DNA from: an uncultured Pseudomonadota bacterium
GTDB lineage: Bacteria > Pseudomonadota > Alphaproteobacteria > RF32 > CAG-239
DNA length: 40,887 bases
Direction of reading: 5' to 3'
Assembly: GCA_902793695.1 (NCBI GenBank)
Contig: CADBEI010000015.1
Span: forward strand, 1-40,887
The stretch's first letter is position 1. Every line of letters starts with the position of its first letter. The notes under the pieces were generated by a model. It was given only the letters and a program-made list of their open reading frames with translations, did not search any database and was not told the origin of the DNA. Made by a program: the position numbers and the translations under genes. This document shows positions 34,177-40,887 of this stretch, one piece after another.

Positions 34177-35469
34177 ATGTACGATTTCGAAGAACAAAGA
34201 CAGACGCTTCTTAAATTTACGGATGCATTAAAGGAGAATGATGCTAATGCCGCCCGCAAATATCTTGATAAAGTAAGCCAATTTCCAACAATGAAAGATT
34301 ATAATCGAGAGCGTGGAAATATTGCATGGAAAGCTCATTTCGTAGATTTAATGGTTCCAGCACTCGAACATGAATCAATGCATCCATACATTAAAGCTTT
34401 TTTTGATATTGCTGTCAGAGAAGATATGAATATACGCTTTCCTGATTATTGGGATAGAAGATATGATAAACCTTTAAGTAGAAGAGAAATGGAAAACTAT
34501 GTTTATGGTGGACGCTTTCCCTCTACATCAGAAGGGGCTCATGATACAGCTCTTTTTTTAGAGCATTACAGAAGGACTAAAGAAAAATTAGCAAAAGAGG
34601 GGCGTGAGATTTTTGTGCCAAATACTTTTGAAGAATATCCCTTTTTGAAAGATATAGCTGAAGGAATTACGCGTTATAGCAATGGTGATTTAAGTTATGA
34701 AACATCTCTTGGTGGTAAAATTACTCTACATGAATCACCTGAAATATCTAAAAAATTAAATGAAACTCTTGAGCAAGTTGCTTTGTTTAAAGATCTTAAC
34801 ATCGTTAAAGATAATCCAGATTTAAGAATGGGTTTATTACAGAGTATATCAACAGGTAAAGGTAATTATGATGTAATGGATTTAGCAAAATTTTATTCAA
34901 TGTCAAATAATGATTTGAAAGAATATAATATAAGTCCGTCTGTACATCAAGCCGTCTGCACAGCACTCAAACCAACTTTAGCTGAAAAGTTTCTTGAGCA
35001 CGCGCCAACGGAAATCATCAAAAAAGAAAAAGAGTTAGAAGTGGCGCAAGATACTATAACAAAAGAGCGTGCAACAAGCGTTAATATTAATGAAAATCTG
35101 AGAAATATGACAGATGAGCAACGAAAACAAGATTTTGATAACAAGGATAAATTATGGAGAGAACATCCCATTATGCTTGAGGCTTGCCTTAATTCAATGT
35201 GTAAATCTTATGTTTTAACAAAAGATGAAACAATAAAAAAAGAAATGCTTGGAGCTTTATATAGAATTCGCAAAGGTATCGTAAGATCATGTGGTGAGGA
35301 ATTCAGTGTCCTAACCAATACGGAAAAGCGTGATAGAGCAAAAATATTTAAACGTATTTTGGATGGCAATCCCAGCTTAAAAAAAGATGAAAATTTAGTC
35401 GCTTTAAGTAAAATTGATACACCATTCGCACAACCAACAAAAGGTGTTAAAAAACAAATGACACGATAG
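34177..35469 (+). CDS. Unrecognised 430-aa protein, first island gene
   Basis: Not recognised. Hydrophilic, helical, no signal peptide, rich in Lys, Glu and Asn, with a basic C-terminal end (KGVKKQMTR). The region about 275-320 looks like a coiled coil. Arg is mostly AGA/CGT and the gene is AT-rich compared with murA or tRNA neighbours. GGAGG precedes the ATG. It shares leader and downstream modules with the next two genes but not their tails. It could be a secreted effector or part of a mobile island; function unknown. Confidence 0.75.
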   Translation: MYDFEEQRQTLLKFTDALKENDANAARKYLDKVSQFPTMKDYNRERGNIAWKAHFVDLMVPALEHESMHPYIKAFFDIAVREDMNIRFPDYWDRRYDKPLSRREMENYVYGGRFPSTSEGAHDTALFLEHYRRTKEKLAKEGREIFVPNTFEEYPFLKDIAEGITRYSNGDLSYETSLGGKITLHESPEISKKLNETLEQVALFKDLNIVKDNPDLRMGLLQSISTGKGNYDVMDLAKFYSMSNNDLKEYNISPSVHQAVCTALKPTLAEKFLEHAPTEIIKKEKELEVAQDTITKERATSVNINENLRNMTDEQRKQDFDNKDKLWREHPIMLEACLNSMCKSYVLTKDETIKKEMLGALYRIRKGIVRSCGEEFSVLTNTEKRDRAKIFKRILDGNPSLKKDENLVALSKIDTPFAQPTKGVKKQMTR

Positions 35470-35489
35470 TTATCTGTTTTTACGCATTA

Positions 35490-35521
35490 AATGCCTCATC
35501 TTTTCGGTGGGGCATTTTTTG
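35490..35521 (+). terminator. Terminator of the 430-aa gene
   Basis: AATGCC and GGCATT plus an inner CA/TG pair form a stem followed by TTTTT. A hairpin with the same CCTCATCTTTTCGG loop region occurs at 38560. Confidence 0.75.
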
Positions 35522-35618
35522 TAAGTATTTCCCTAACATACCAAATCTGCTCTTTAATTACCACAACTTCCCTGCGATGAGCATGTAAAAGTTGCGTCAC
35601 TGTACAGGACGCCCAGCC
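35496..35618 (-). pseudogene. Antisense ORF remnant, copy 1
   Basis: On the minus strand a frame reads TVTQLLHAHRREVVVIKEQ followed by IWYVREILTKNAPPKR and a stop at 35496. Two similar stretches lie after the next two genes. A GTG in frame exists, but no ribosome binding site. Likely a decayed or truncated small gene. Confidence 0.45.
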
Positions 35619-35625
35619 ACTAATG

Positions 35626-35649
35626 AGCCCCTGAAAGGGGGCTTTTTTT
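35626..35649 (+). terminator. Second terminator, module 1
   Basis: AGCCCC/GGGGCT stem followed by TTTTTTT. The same hairpin closes modules 2 and 3. Confidence 0.75.
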
Positions 35650-35663
35650 GTTAAATGTATATT

Positions 35664-35786
35664 GTCATTCCTGCACCTGCGCGGTGCGTCAGGTGCTCAA
35701 GGAATCTCATCTTTGCGAAGCGCTGATTCTTTTTAATTCGAAGATCCCTTGATGCACTCAGCTTTAATGCCTCGACGAGGGATGAC
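35664..35786. repeat. Palindromic repeat, copy B (full length)
   Basis: 123 bp with inverted ends GTCATTCCT and GAGGGATGAC. The left half has hairpin GCACCTG/CAGGTGC with loop CGCGGTGCGT, then CTCAAGGAATCTCATCTTTG. The left 61 bp plus about 25 bp upstream are identical to copy C. Confidence 0.8.
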
Positions 35787-35828
35787 TTTTTATTTTTGAA
35801 AATAAAAATTCGCTTTTTTATAAAAAAT

Positions 35829-35911
35829 ACTTGACAAAAAAATGTAAGGGGGTAGAATGAAATTATAATAAGCGATTCTTAGCAGGATAAACTTAAGCAA
35901 GGAGAAAAGTG
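35829..35911 (+). promoter_or_regulatory. Leader/promoter of the 289-aa gene (shared type)
   Basis: TTGACAAAAAAATGTAAGGG, then GGTAGAATGAAATTATAATA, GCGATTCTTAG, and AACTTAAGCAAGGAG. With 16-nt spacing the -10 would be TAGAAT. The order and most bases match the leader before 37137. Confidence 0.65.
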
Positions 35912-36781
35912 ATGGTTAAGCTAAATAATAATGAAATTAACGATGCATTAGAGTTAGACGATGGAAAAATAATTCCTGAAAGCAAAGGGAGTTCCCTTAT
36001 TGAAACCTATAAAATTAACCAAGAAAATGCTTCAATGAAATGGCAATTTGTAATTGAAGAACCTATGAAAAATGTAGTGGAAGAAATAATGCCTAGGGTA
36101 AAGAAATCACGCAACGGCGAGTATGTCTTTGTAGGTGATAATGATGTATTATCATTTGTAGATACTGGTAAAGATACAATAAGCATTGAATCTGGTCAGA
36201 CAGCATTTAGAGGTATTTCCGTTACTGCAAATAAAAACGGAAAAGGTTCTACCGTTGAAGTTTCGGGAGCATTACCTTTTCCGTTCGATGTTTATGCAGG
36301 ATTTTCACCATCATGGCATTATGTATCAGGAACATTACAAGGTAAAGTAATGGATTTGCATGGAGAAAAAGACGTTACTCCATATCTAAATCCTGAAGAG
36401 TGTGGGGCAATTATTAAAGAATTTTTTGATAAAAATAAATATCCTTCAGGTCATCAGACAGATTTTGATGAAGCGAAGTTTGCTTTGGATGATAAATATA
36501 ATAGAGGAAGATTAGAAGATTTAAACAAATTTTTTAAAAATGAGATTTCTATTCTACCTGATTACAAGACTAAAAATGAGAAAGCTCAAAAAGATTTTGA
36601 AAATGGCAGAAAATTCGAAGGAACTAGACTTGAAAGAGCAAAAGCAAGAGTGAAGAGTCATATTGAACAAAACAAAGCTATGACTGCCGATATTAAAGAA
36701 GGTATGGCAAAAACTAAAGAAAGCGGATATAAGCATATTTCTAGGACACCAAGTTTAAATAAAGGTGGCAGAGAAGAATAA
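35912..36781 (+). CDS. Island protein with constant ends, 289 aa
   Basis: Not recognised. The ATG at 35912 is 7 nt after AAGGAG; a GTG one codon earlier is less likely. It begins MVKLNNNEINDALE, like the 443-aa protein (MVKLKNSEIEKLIE). The last 34 residues, from MTADIKEGMAKTKESGYKHI to the C-terminus, are nearly identical to those of that protein, while the core (about 20-240) is unrelated apart from a short ISI-strand region. The tail is hydrophilic and basic, with no signal peptide, which is what type IV secretion signals often look like. AT-rich, AGA-rich codons. Confidence 0.75.
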   Translation: MVKLNNNEINDALELDDGKIIPESKGSSLIETYKINQENASMKWQFVIEEPMKNVVEEIMPRVKKSRNGEYVFVGDNDVLSFVDTGKDTISIESGQTAFRGISVTANKNGKGSTVEVSGALPFPFDVYAGFSPSWHYVSGTLQGKVMDLHGEKDVTPYLNPEECGAIIKEFFDKNKYPSGHQTDFDEAKFALDDKYNRGRLEDLNKFFKNEISILPDYKTKNEKAQKDFENGRKFEGTRLERAKARVKSHIEQNKAMTADIKEGMAKTKESGYKHISRTPSLNKGGREE

Positions 36782-36822
36782 TTTTCATCTCATGATCTGC
36801 TTGTCAAGCATAACTTTTTACA

Positions 36823-36851
36823 AACGACGTCTTTTTAGGCGTCGTTTTTTA
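36823..36851 (+). terminator. Terminator of the 289-aa gene
   Basis: AACGACG/CGTCGTT stem followed by TTTTT. The equivalent hairpin after the 443-aa gene is at 38508. Confidence 0.8.
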
Positions 36852-36866
36852 TTTTTAAACAAAATG

Positions 36867-36986
36867 CTATGCCTCATCTCTCTGGTGGAGTATTTTATCT
36901 TTCACATACCTTATCTGCTCCTTAACGGCAACAACTTCCGCACGATGTTGTTTTAAAAGTTCGAAGATTGTACACTCCGCGCAGCC
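36867..36986 (-). pseudogene. Antisense ORF remnant, copy 2
   Basis: On the minus strand the frame reads GCAECTIFELLKQHRAEVVA, then VKEQIRYVKDKILHQRDEA and a stop at 36867. No ATG, GTG or TTG opens the frame before an upstream stop, so it lacks a usable start. Confidence 0.45.
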
Positions 36987-36993
36987 ACTAATG

Positions 36994-37018
36994 AGCCCCC
37001 GAAAGGGGGCTTTTTTGT
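36994..37018 (+). terminator. Second terminator, module 2
   Basis: AGCCCCC/GGGGGCT, loop GAAA, then TTTTTT. Confidence 0.8.
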
Positions 37019-37048
37019 TTTAAATAAAATTTTTTCATTTTTACAAAA

Positions 37049-37136
37049 AACACTTGACAAAAAATCAGAGGAGGGTAAAATGAAGAGTATAAGAAGCGAT
37101 TCTTTGTAGTAGGAAACTTAAACAAGGAGAGAAGTT
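37049..37136 (+). promoter_or_regulatory. Leader/promoter of the 443-aa gene (shared type)
   Basis: CACTTGACAAAAAATC as in the 430-aa leader, then GAGGAGGGTAAAATGAAGAG, a GCGATTCTTTG and AACAAGGAG. With 16-nt spacing TAAAAT is the -10. Confidence 0.65.
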
Positions 37137-38468
37137 ATGGTTAAACTGAAAAATAGTGAAATTGAGAAATTAATTGAAAGCGAAAAAGAATTTGATGATA
37201 AAGATAATGAATTTTTAGGTAATTATACAGAATCCGAAAGTAATGGTGAGGATTTTGATGATTTTGAAGCAAAATCAACGCTCTCATTTGAAATTAAGGA
37301 AGATTTTGATAAATTAAAGGCAAAACTTTCAAAAAGCATAAAAAATGGTTTAATTAGCGAACTAGCAGCGAATGATGACTCATATGATAAAATCGTAAAA
37401 ACAGATACGTCTATCAATACATATTCAGAAGAGGACTACTGGTATGGTATGGATCGCGGTACATATGAAACGGGAAAGAAGATTAGCATCGATGATAATA
37501 AAATTTATTTAGAGGCATATGAAACATGGTCATTGGGCAGAGATAGTTATGGTAACGATGATGCCGATTATAGCAGAATGTTAACAATTGAGCCGAAAAA
37601 AGAAGGTGGATGCGTTGTCACTGGTTTTGATGTCAATATGATAGAAGATTTGAAAGATTTTCGTGATATATTTGCTGGAGTAAGGAATGAAATAACCTAT
37701 ATTCCTAATTCTTTAGTATTAACACATAATAGTGGAAATATAGAGAAAGGGAACGAAACCAAACTGTTAGAAGATGAAAAATATAAGATAAATGGTATAC
37801 AAGAATATAAAAATAAAGTTAAAGATACTTTTGAACAGAAAGTAGAAATTGATACTGATAAGGTTTTAAGTGTTATTGATCCGAATGGAGAAACAATAAA
37901 AGGTGATTTGGTTTCAGCAATCGGATCGACCAAAGCTATGATGCCAGGACCAAGAAGAGATGTGTCCGTAGATCATGTAAAGATGAATTATGGTCTTGAT
38001 ATTGAAAGTGAGTATCTGAGTGTTGGAGATGGATTATACCCCAAAGATTGTTATCGTGGTGTATTAGAGCATAATGGTAATTGGACTGATCATGGCAATG
38101 ATACAGATATACCGGAGCATTGGAGTAGATATGACGCAGATACTTATTTTAATATGCGCTTTGAAGGACATCCTGTGTCTGAAAGAATGTTTGATAGTTA
38201 TCTTAAATCAGGTGAAAAAGAATTTGATAATTTCTTAAAACACGTGGTCAAACAATTTTTGAAAAATAAGAAAGCAGGCAAATCGCAAGAGGAAAGCTTG
38301 GATTATGCATTGAATTTTATTAATAGTAAAAATCGTGTTCGTCAAAATTTGGAAAAAAATAAATCCATGACTGCCGATGTTAAAGAAGGTATGGCAAAAA
38401 CTAAAGAAAGCGGATATAAGCATATTTCCCGAACACCAAGTTTAAATAAGGGTGGCAGAGAAGAATAA
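37137..38468 (+). CDS. Island protein with constant ends, 443 aa
   Basis: Not recognised. No signal peptide or membrane segment. Begins MVKLKNSEIEKLIE and ends with the same 34-residue tail as the 289-aa protein (KEGMAKTKESGYKHISRTP and on). The acidic core contains NWTDHGNDTDIPEHWSRYD and a Cys. At the DNA level 36680-36791 and 38367-38478 match with 5 mismatches in 112 bp and no gaps, across the stop codon. The core DNA shows no such match. AAGGAG precedes the ATG. Probably a relative of the preceding gene by recombination of its ends. Confidence 0.75.
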   Translation: MVKLKNSEIEKLIESEKEFDDKDNEFLGNYTESESNGEDFDDFEAKSTLSFEIKEDFDKLKAKLSKSIKNGLISELAANDDSYDKIVKTDTSINTYSEEDYWYGMDRGTYETGKKISIDDNKIYLEAYETWSLGRDSYGNDDADYSRMLTIEPKKEGGCVVTGFDVNMIEDLKDFRDIFAGVRNEITYIPNSLVLTHNSGNIEKGNETKLLEDEKYKINGIQEYKNKVKDTFEQKVEIDTDKVLSVIDPNGETIKGDLVSAIGSTKAMMPGPRRDVSVDHVKMNYGLDIESEYLSVGDGLYPKDCYRGVLEHNGNWTDHGNDTDIPEHWSRYDADTYFNMRFEGHPVSERMFDSYLKSGEKEFDNFLKHVVKQFLKNKKAGKSQEESLDYALNFINSKNRVRQNLEKNKSMTADVKEGMAKTKESGYKHISRTPSLNKGGREE

Positions 38469-38507
38469 TTTTCATCTCGTAATTTGCTATCAAAACATCA
38501 CTAAACA

Positions 38508-38537
38508 AACGGCGTCTGATTTAGACGTCGTTTTTCT
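38508..38537 (+). terminator. Terminator of the 443-aa gene
   Basis: AACGgCGTCT/AGACGtCGTT stem followed by TTT. Confidence 0.75.
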
Positions 38538-38562
38538 TTTTTACTTCATTAAACCCAATGCC

Positions 38563-38685
38563 TCATCTTTTCGGTGAGGCATTAGTTATGAGTATTTCCT
38601 TAATATACTTTATTTGCTCCCTAATTGCTACAACTTCTTTGCGGTGAGCTTGTAAAAGTTCGAAGATTATCTACTCCGCACAGCC
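38563..38685 (-). pseudogene. Antisense ORF remnant, copy 3
   Basis: On the minus strand the frame reads IFELLQAHRKEVVAIREQ, then IKYIKEILITNASPKR and a stop at 38563. A TAG interrupts the frame just upstream (GAG TAG ATA), where copy 2 has TGT, so this copy is broken. Confidence 0.45.
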
Positions 38686-38692
38686 ACAAATG

Positions 38693-38718
38693 AGCCACCC
38701 TAAAAGGGGCTTTTTTTG
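38693..38718 (+). terminator. Second terminator, module 3
   Basis: AGCCaCC/GGGGCT, a weaker version of the module hairpin, followed by TTTTTTT. Confidence 0.55.
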
Positions 38719-38731
38719 TTAAATGTATATT

Positions 38732-38791
38732 GTCATTCCTGCACCTGCGCGGTGCGTCAGGTGCTCAAGGAATCTCATCTTTGCGAAGCGC
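38732..38791. repeat. Palindromic repeat, copy C (left half)
   Basis: Identical to the left half of copy B (35664-35723), including hairpin and loop. The identity extends upstream through the T run of the terminator. The right terminus is missing. Confidence 0.8.
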
Positions 38792-38901
38792 AATATTTTA
38801 AGTAACAAAATAATATTTTTCGTTAAAAACATTGACAAAATACTTTTCCTATAATATGCTGATAATGCTTAGATATAATTAGTATATTTTTAAGAGGCTG
38901 C

Positions 38902-39102
38902 ATGTCTGTTTATTCGAAAGGGTGCAGAGTTCCCCTTGCAGTTTTATCAAATTTACTCCGCGGTGAACCGGAGAATCTTCAAAATTTTAAGATTATGAAT
39001 GAAAGAAACATCTATTCAATCTTAAAGGAAAGGAAAGATAACTACAGTTATCTTTTTATGCTTCTTGATATAAGAAACAAGGAGCGTAGCGCACAGTCCT
39101 AA
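38902..39102 (+). CDS. Small ORF, 66 aa, last island gene
   Basis: Not recognised. The ATG at 38902 follows AAGAGG. Upstream, ATTGACAAAATAC and a TATAAT/TATGCT region suggest a promoter of the island type. The product is polar and basic; a terminator follows directly, overlapping the next reading frame. It may be a truncated gene. Confidence 0.4.
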   Translation: MSVYSKGCRVPLAVLSNLLRGEPENLQNFKIMNERNIYSILKERKDNYSYLFMLLDIRNKERSAQS

Positions 39103-39104
39103 GG

Positions 39105-39135
39105 AAAAATCACGCGTAAAAAACGCGTGGTTTTT
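39105..39135 (+). terminator. Terminator of the 66-aa ORF
   Basis: CACGCGT/ACGCGTG with a 5-nt loop, flanked by AAAAAT and TTTTT. Confidence 0.8.
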
Positions 39136-39180
39136 CTGTACTTCTTGACTTTTTGGGAAATTTTTGCTAAAGAGCGGATT

Positions 39181-40065
39181 ATGTGGGCAATATGTACGAT
39201 TATGGCAAGTTTGTTCAGCGCCGCTTATTATTTCGGTAATCAGGGCGTTAAAGTCAATCCGCACGCGTTTATGTTTTATCGCGGATTTGTTCCGTTTGCG
39301 CTTTTATTGCCGTTTATCGGTGTGGTGCCGTTTATTCCGGCTTGGCAGTTTTATGTTTTTTGCATAATACAGGGATGTGTGATTGTTTTTATTGACTATC
39401 GCAACTATCGCGCCATGCGGGTATGGGGTGCGGAAATTATATCGTCGCTTCATCCGCTCAGTATCGGTATAGTATTTTTGCTGTGGTTTACACTTCATCC
39501 GCAATATTTGCTGACCTCGGCACGGAATATGTATTGGTTGGTCGGAACCGTTGCGGCGTTGTGCGGAGTGATTTATGCCGCCTCGTCTTATCGCAATACC
39601 CGTCGCAGCCGACAGGCTTTTTATTATACGGTGCCGTATCTTTTTGGGGCCGCCGCTTGCGATGTTCTCAACAAAGTGTGTATGGGATACGTGTCGGTTG
39701 AGATGCTGGTTTACGGCAGTTATTTTTATATTATGATTACCGGTGCGGTGGTGGCGGCGTTTAATTTGTTGCTGTTTTATCGCCAAAATAAGACGGTAAC
39801 GCCGCTGTTTGGAGCTCACAGCCTGAAAATTTCCCCGATTATGCTGTTGCTGATGGGCTCAATGCTGTTCAAAAACTTTGCTATGTTTAATACCTCCAAT
39901 CCGTCGTATGTCGCGGCTGTACTGTATCTGTATATTATTTGGATTATGATTTTTACACCGCTCTTGAATCGCATCGGCCTAAAATGCCCGCAAACCGGTC
40001 TGAAACACGGCAAAGCCCTATTGTTGCTCTTGTCGATTGTCATATTGATTTTGCTTAACCGATAA
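39181..40065 (+). CDS. EamA/DMT-type membrane protein, 294 aa
   Basis: A polytopic membrane protein with about ten hydrophobic segments in two halves, the plan of drug/metabolite transporters (EamA). The substrate is unknown, and the family call rests on topology and length, not on a motif. Base and codon use return to that of the housekeeping genes. A start at 39127 would lie inside the preceding terminator; the ATG at 39181 is preferred. Confidence 0.65.
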   Translation: MWAICTIMASLFSAAYYFGNQGVKVNPHAFMFYRGFVPFALLLPFIGVVPFIPAWQFYVFCIIQGCVIVFIDYRNYRAMRVWGAEIISSLHPLSIGIVFLLWFTLHPQYLLTSARNMYWLVGTVAALCGVIYAASSYRNTRRSRQAFYYTVPYLFGAAACDVLNKVCMGYVSVEMLVYGSYFYIMITGAVVAAFNLLLFYRQNKTVTPLFGAHSLKISPIMLLLMGSMLFKNFAMFNTSNPSYVAAVLYLYIIWIMIFTPLLNRIGLKCPQTGLKHGKALLLLLSIVILILLNR

Positions 40066-40147
40066 TAATTTCCCGCGTTTTTTCTCTTTACTTTTGTAAA
40101 AACTGCGCCTATTTTTATGGTGTATGCAATAAATGAAAGGATATCAA

Positions 40148-40636
40148 ATGAAACCACATGAAAAGCCGGAAGCAAAACCGGAAATGAAGAAAACTTGCGC
40201 TTGCGGACCGGAATGCGAATGCGGTTGCAACGAAGGTAAAGAGTGCACTTGCGGCAACGGATGTCGTTGCGGTTGCGGCTGTCACTGTGATAAAGGCTGT
40301 CGCTGCAAAAGTTGCGGTGCCAAATTAATCGGCTTGCTGATTGTATTTTTGGCCGGTATGGGCTTTAACGAACTTTTGCACGGCTGTTTCGGCCGTTGTC
40401 CGGCAAAAGGTATGCGTCCCGCTCCGATGATGGCAACACATCACAAAATGCCGCATTTTACCGATGGTTCCGGCACGGTCATCATTATTAATGCCGACGG
40501 CAGTACCGATGTTCGCCACGGCAATAAATGCGGCTGCCACAAACATCATAACGGCATGAAACCGCATCACAATCATCACGGACGGCCTCTGCAAGGGGAA
40601 GAAACTCCGATTGCGGAACCGGCAAAAGCCGAGTAG
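40148..40636 (+). CDS. Cys- and His-rich membrane protein, metallothionein-like, 162 aa
   Basis: From the ATG at 40148 (7 nt after AAAGGA) the protein starts with a charged stretch, then has 15 Cys in about 43 residues with CxC and CxxxC spacing (CECGCNEGKECTCGNGCRCG and on). One membrane helix follows (LIGLLIVFLAGMGFNELL), then a tail with four more Cys and many His (CGCHKHHNGMKPHHNHHG). This suggests a membrane-anchored metal-binding or metal-sensing protein. The Cys cluster resembles metallothioneins by composition only. Confidence 0.65.
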   Translation: MKPHEKPEAKPEMKKTCACGPECECGCNEGKECTCGNGCRCGCGCHCDKGCRCKSCGAKLIGLLIVFLAGMGFNELLHGCFGRCPAKGMRPAPMMATHHKMPHFTDGSGTVIIINADGSTDVRHGNKCGCHKHHNGMKPHHNHHGRPLQGEETPIAEPAKAE

Positions 40637-40657
40637 GTGACAGTAATTCAGAAAGAA

Positions 40658-40690
40658 AAGCCGTATCTCGATGATGCGGCTTAATATTTT
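40658..40690 (+). terminator. Terminator of the Cys/His-rich gene
   Basis: AAGCCG/CGGCTT stem around a 13-nt loop, followed by AATATTTTTT. Confidence 0.65.
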
Positions 40691-40887
40691 TTACTTGCAT
40701 TTCGGCATAAAGGCTTTAATATAGTCTTTGTCGGCGAGAGATTGCTGACGGAGACTCACATCTCCTCATCTATAATGTAAACTCCTTTATGGGGAGTCGG
40801 TTGAATATATTGAATAGACCGGACTGAATAGATGCAGTTGTGAGCTCCCCACCTTAAAGGAATTTAGGGTGGTTTTTTGTTTTAATT
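40691..40887. other. Terminal stretch, no gene recognised
   Basis: On the minus strand a GTG after GAGGAG could open a frame of 22 codons (MSLRQQSLADKDYIKAFMPK and CK), too short to call. On the plus strand CCACC/GGTGG plus TAAA/TTTA (40849-40872) with TTTTTT is a terminator-like hairpin, and ACTCC/GGAGT lies earlier. The window edge prevents interpretation. Confidence 0.4.

Noticed and set aside
34007..38900. CRISPR array
   Set aside because: Repeats here are few, widely spaced, unequal in length and separated by genes; there are no regular spacers or cas genes.

Overview
The window looks like a piece of chromosome from an uncultured, probably host-associated alphaproteobacterium. The basis is the gene order pyrH-frr-uppS-cdsA-rseP-bamA-lpxD-fabZ, an alphaproteobacterial type RecX, a small basic ORF overlapping murA, a tRNA-Tyr/tRNA-Gly/tuf cluster, folA-thyA and tolQRA. 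No taxonomic search was possible, so the placement is inference. Most genes are housekeeping genes with moderate GC that favour CGC/CGT for Arg. One block (about 34.0-39.1 kb) is clearly AT-richer, favours AGA, and looks acquired.

Layout. 1-353: start of tuf, tRNA-Gly(TCC) and tRNA-Tyr(GTA), minus strand. 505-5.5 kb: murQ; a coupled galE-terC-histidine phosphatase operon; recX; hslO. 5.5-13.7 kb: the long minus-strand envelope/lipid/translation operon pyrH to fabZ, without dxr between cdsA and rseP and without lpxA after fabZ. 13.7-20.3 kb: an unknown 445-aa protein behind a strong promoter and structured leader, then plsY-dprA-topA, infA, a palindromic repeat and tRNA-Ser(TGA). 20.4-24.5 kb: accessory genes, including a probable exported HExxH zinc peptidase lying between two near-identical 162-bp repeats, one of which is the 3' end of the neighbouring gene. 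24.6-28.9 kb: folA-thyA, then tolQ-tolR-tolA; tolA carries an apparent 1-nt frameshift that fuses its frame to a separate downstream ORF. 29.0-33.2 kb: htpG with a hairpin masking its ribosome binding site, an exported Cys-containing protein, and murA with a 47-aa upstream ORF. 33.3-33.9 kb: tRNA-Gly(GCC), tRNA-Gln(CTG) and a duplicated tRNA-Gln 3' end.

34.0-39.1 kb is the most unusual part. Three unrecognised proteins (430, 289 and 443 aa) and a 66-aa ORF sit in tandem. Each is preceded by a similar TTGACA-containing leader. Each of the three large genes is followed by the same downstream module: terminators, an antisense stretch of about 30 codons that still shows coding-like substitution, then a second terminator and, in some copies, a palindromic repeat. 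Two of the proteins have unrelated middles but share their first residues and a nearly identical 34-residue C-terminal tail. This looks like a cassette array of constant ends and variable cores, plausibly secreted effectors or toxins. The function is not known from the sequence.

The window closes with a multi-pass membrane protein of EamA/DMT type and a membrane protein carrying a metallothionein-like cluster of 15 cysteines plus a His-rich tail.
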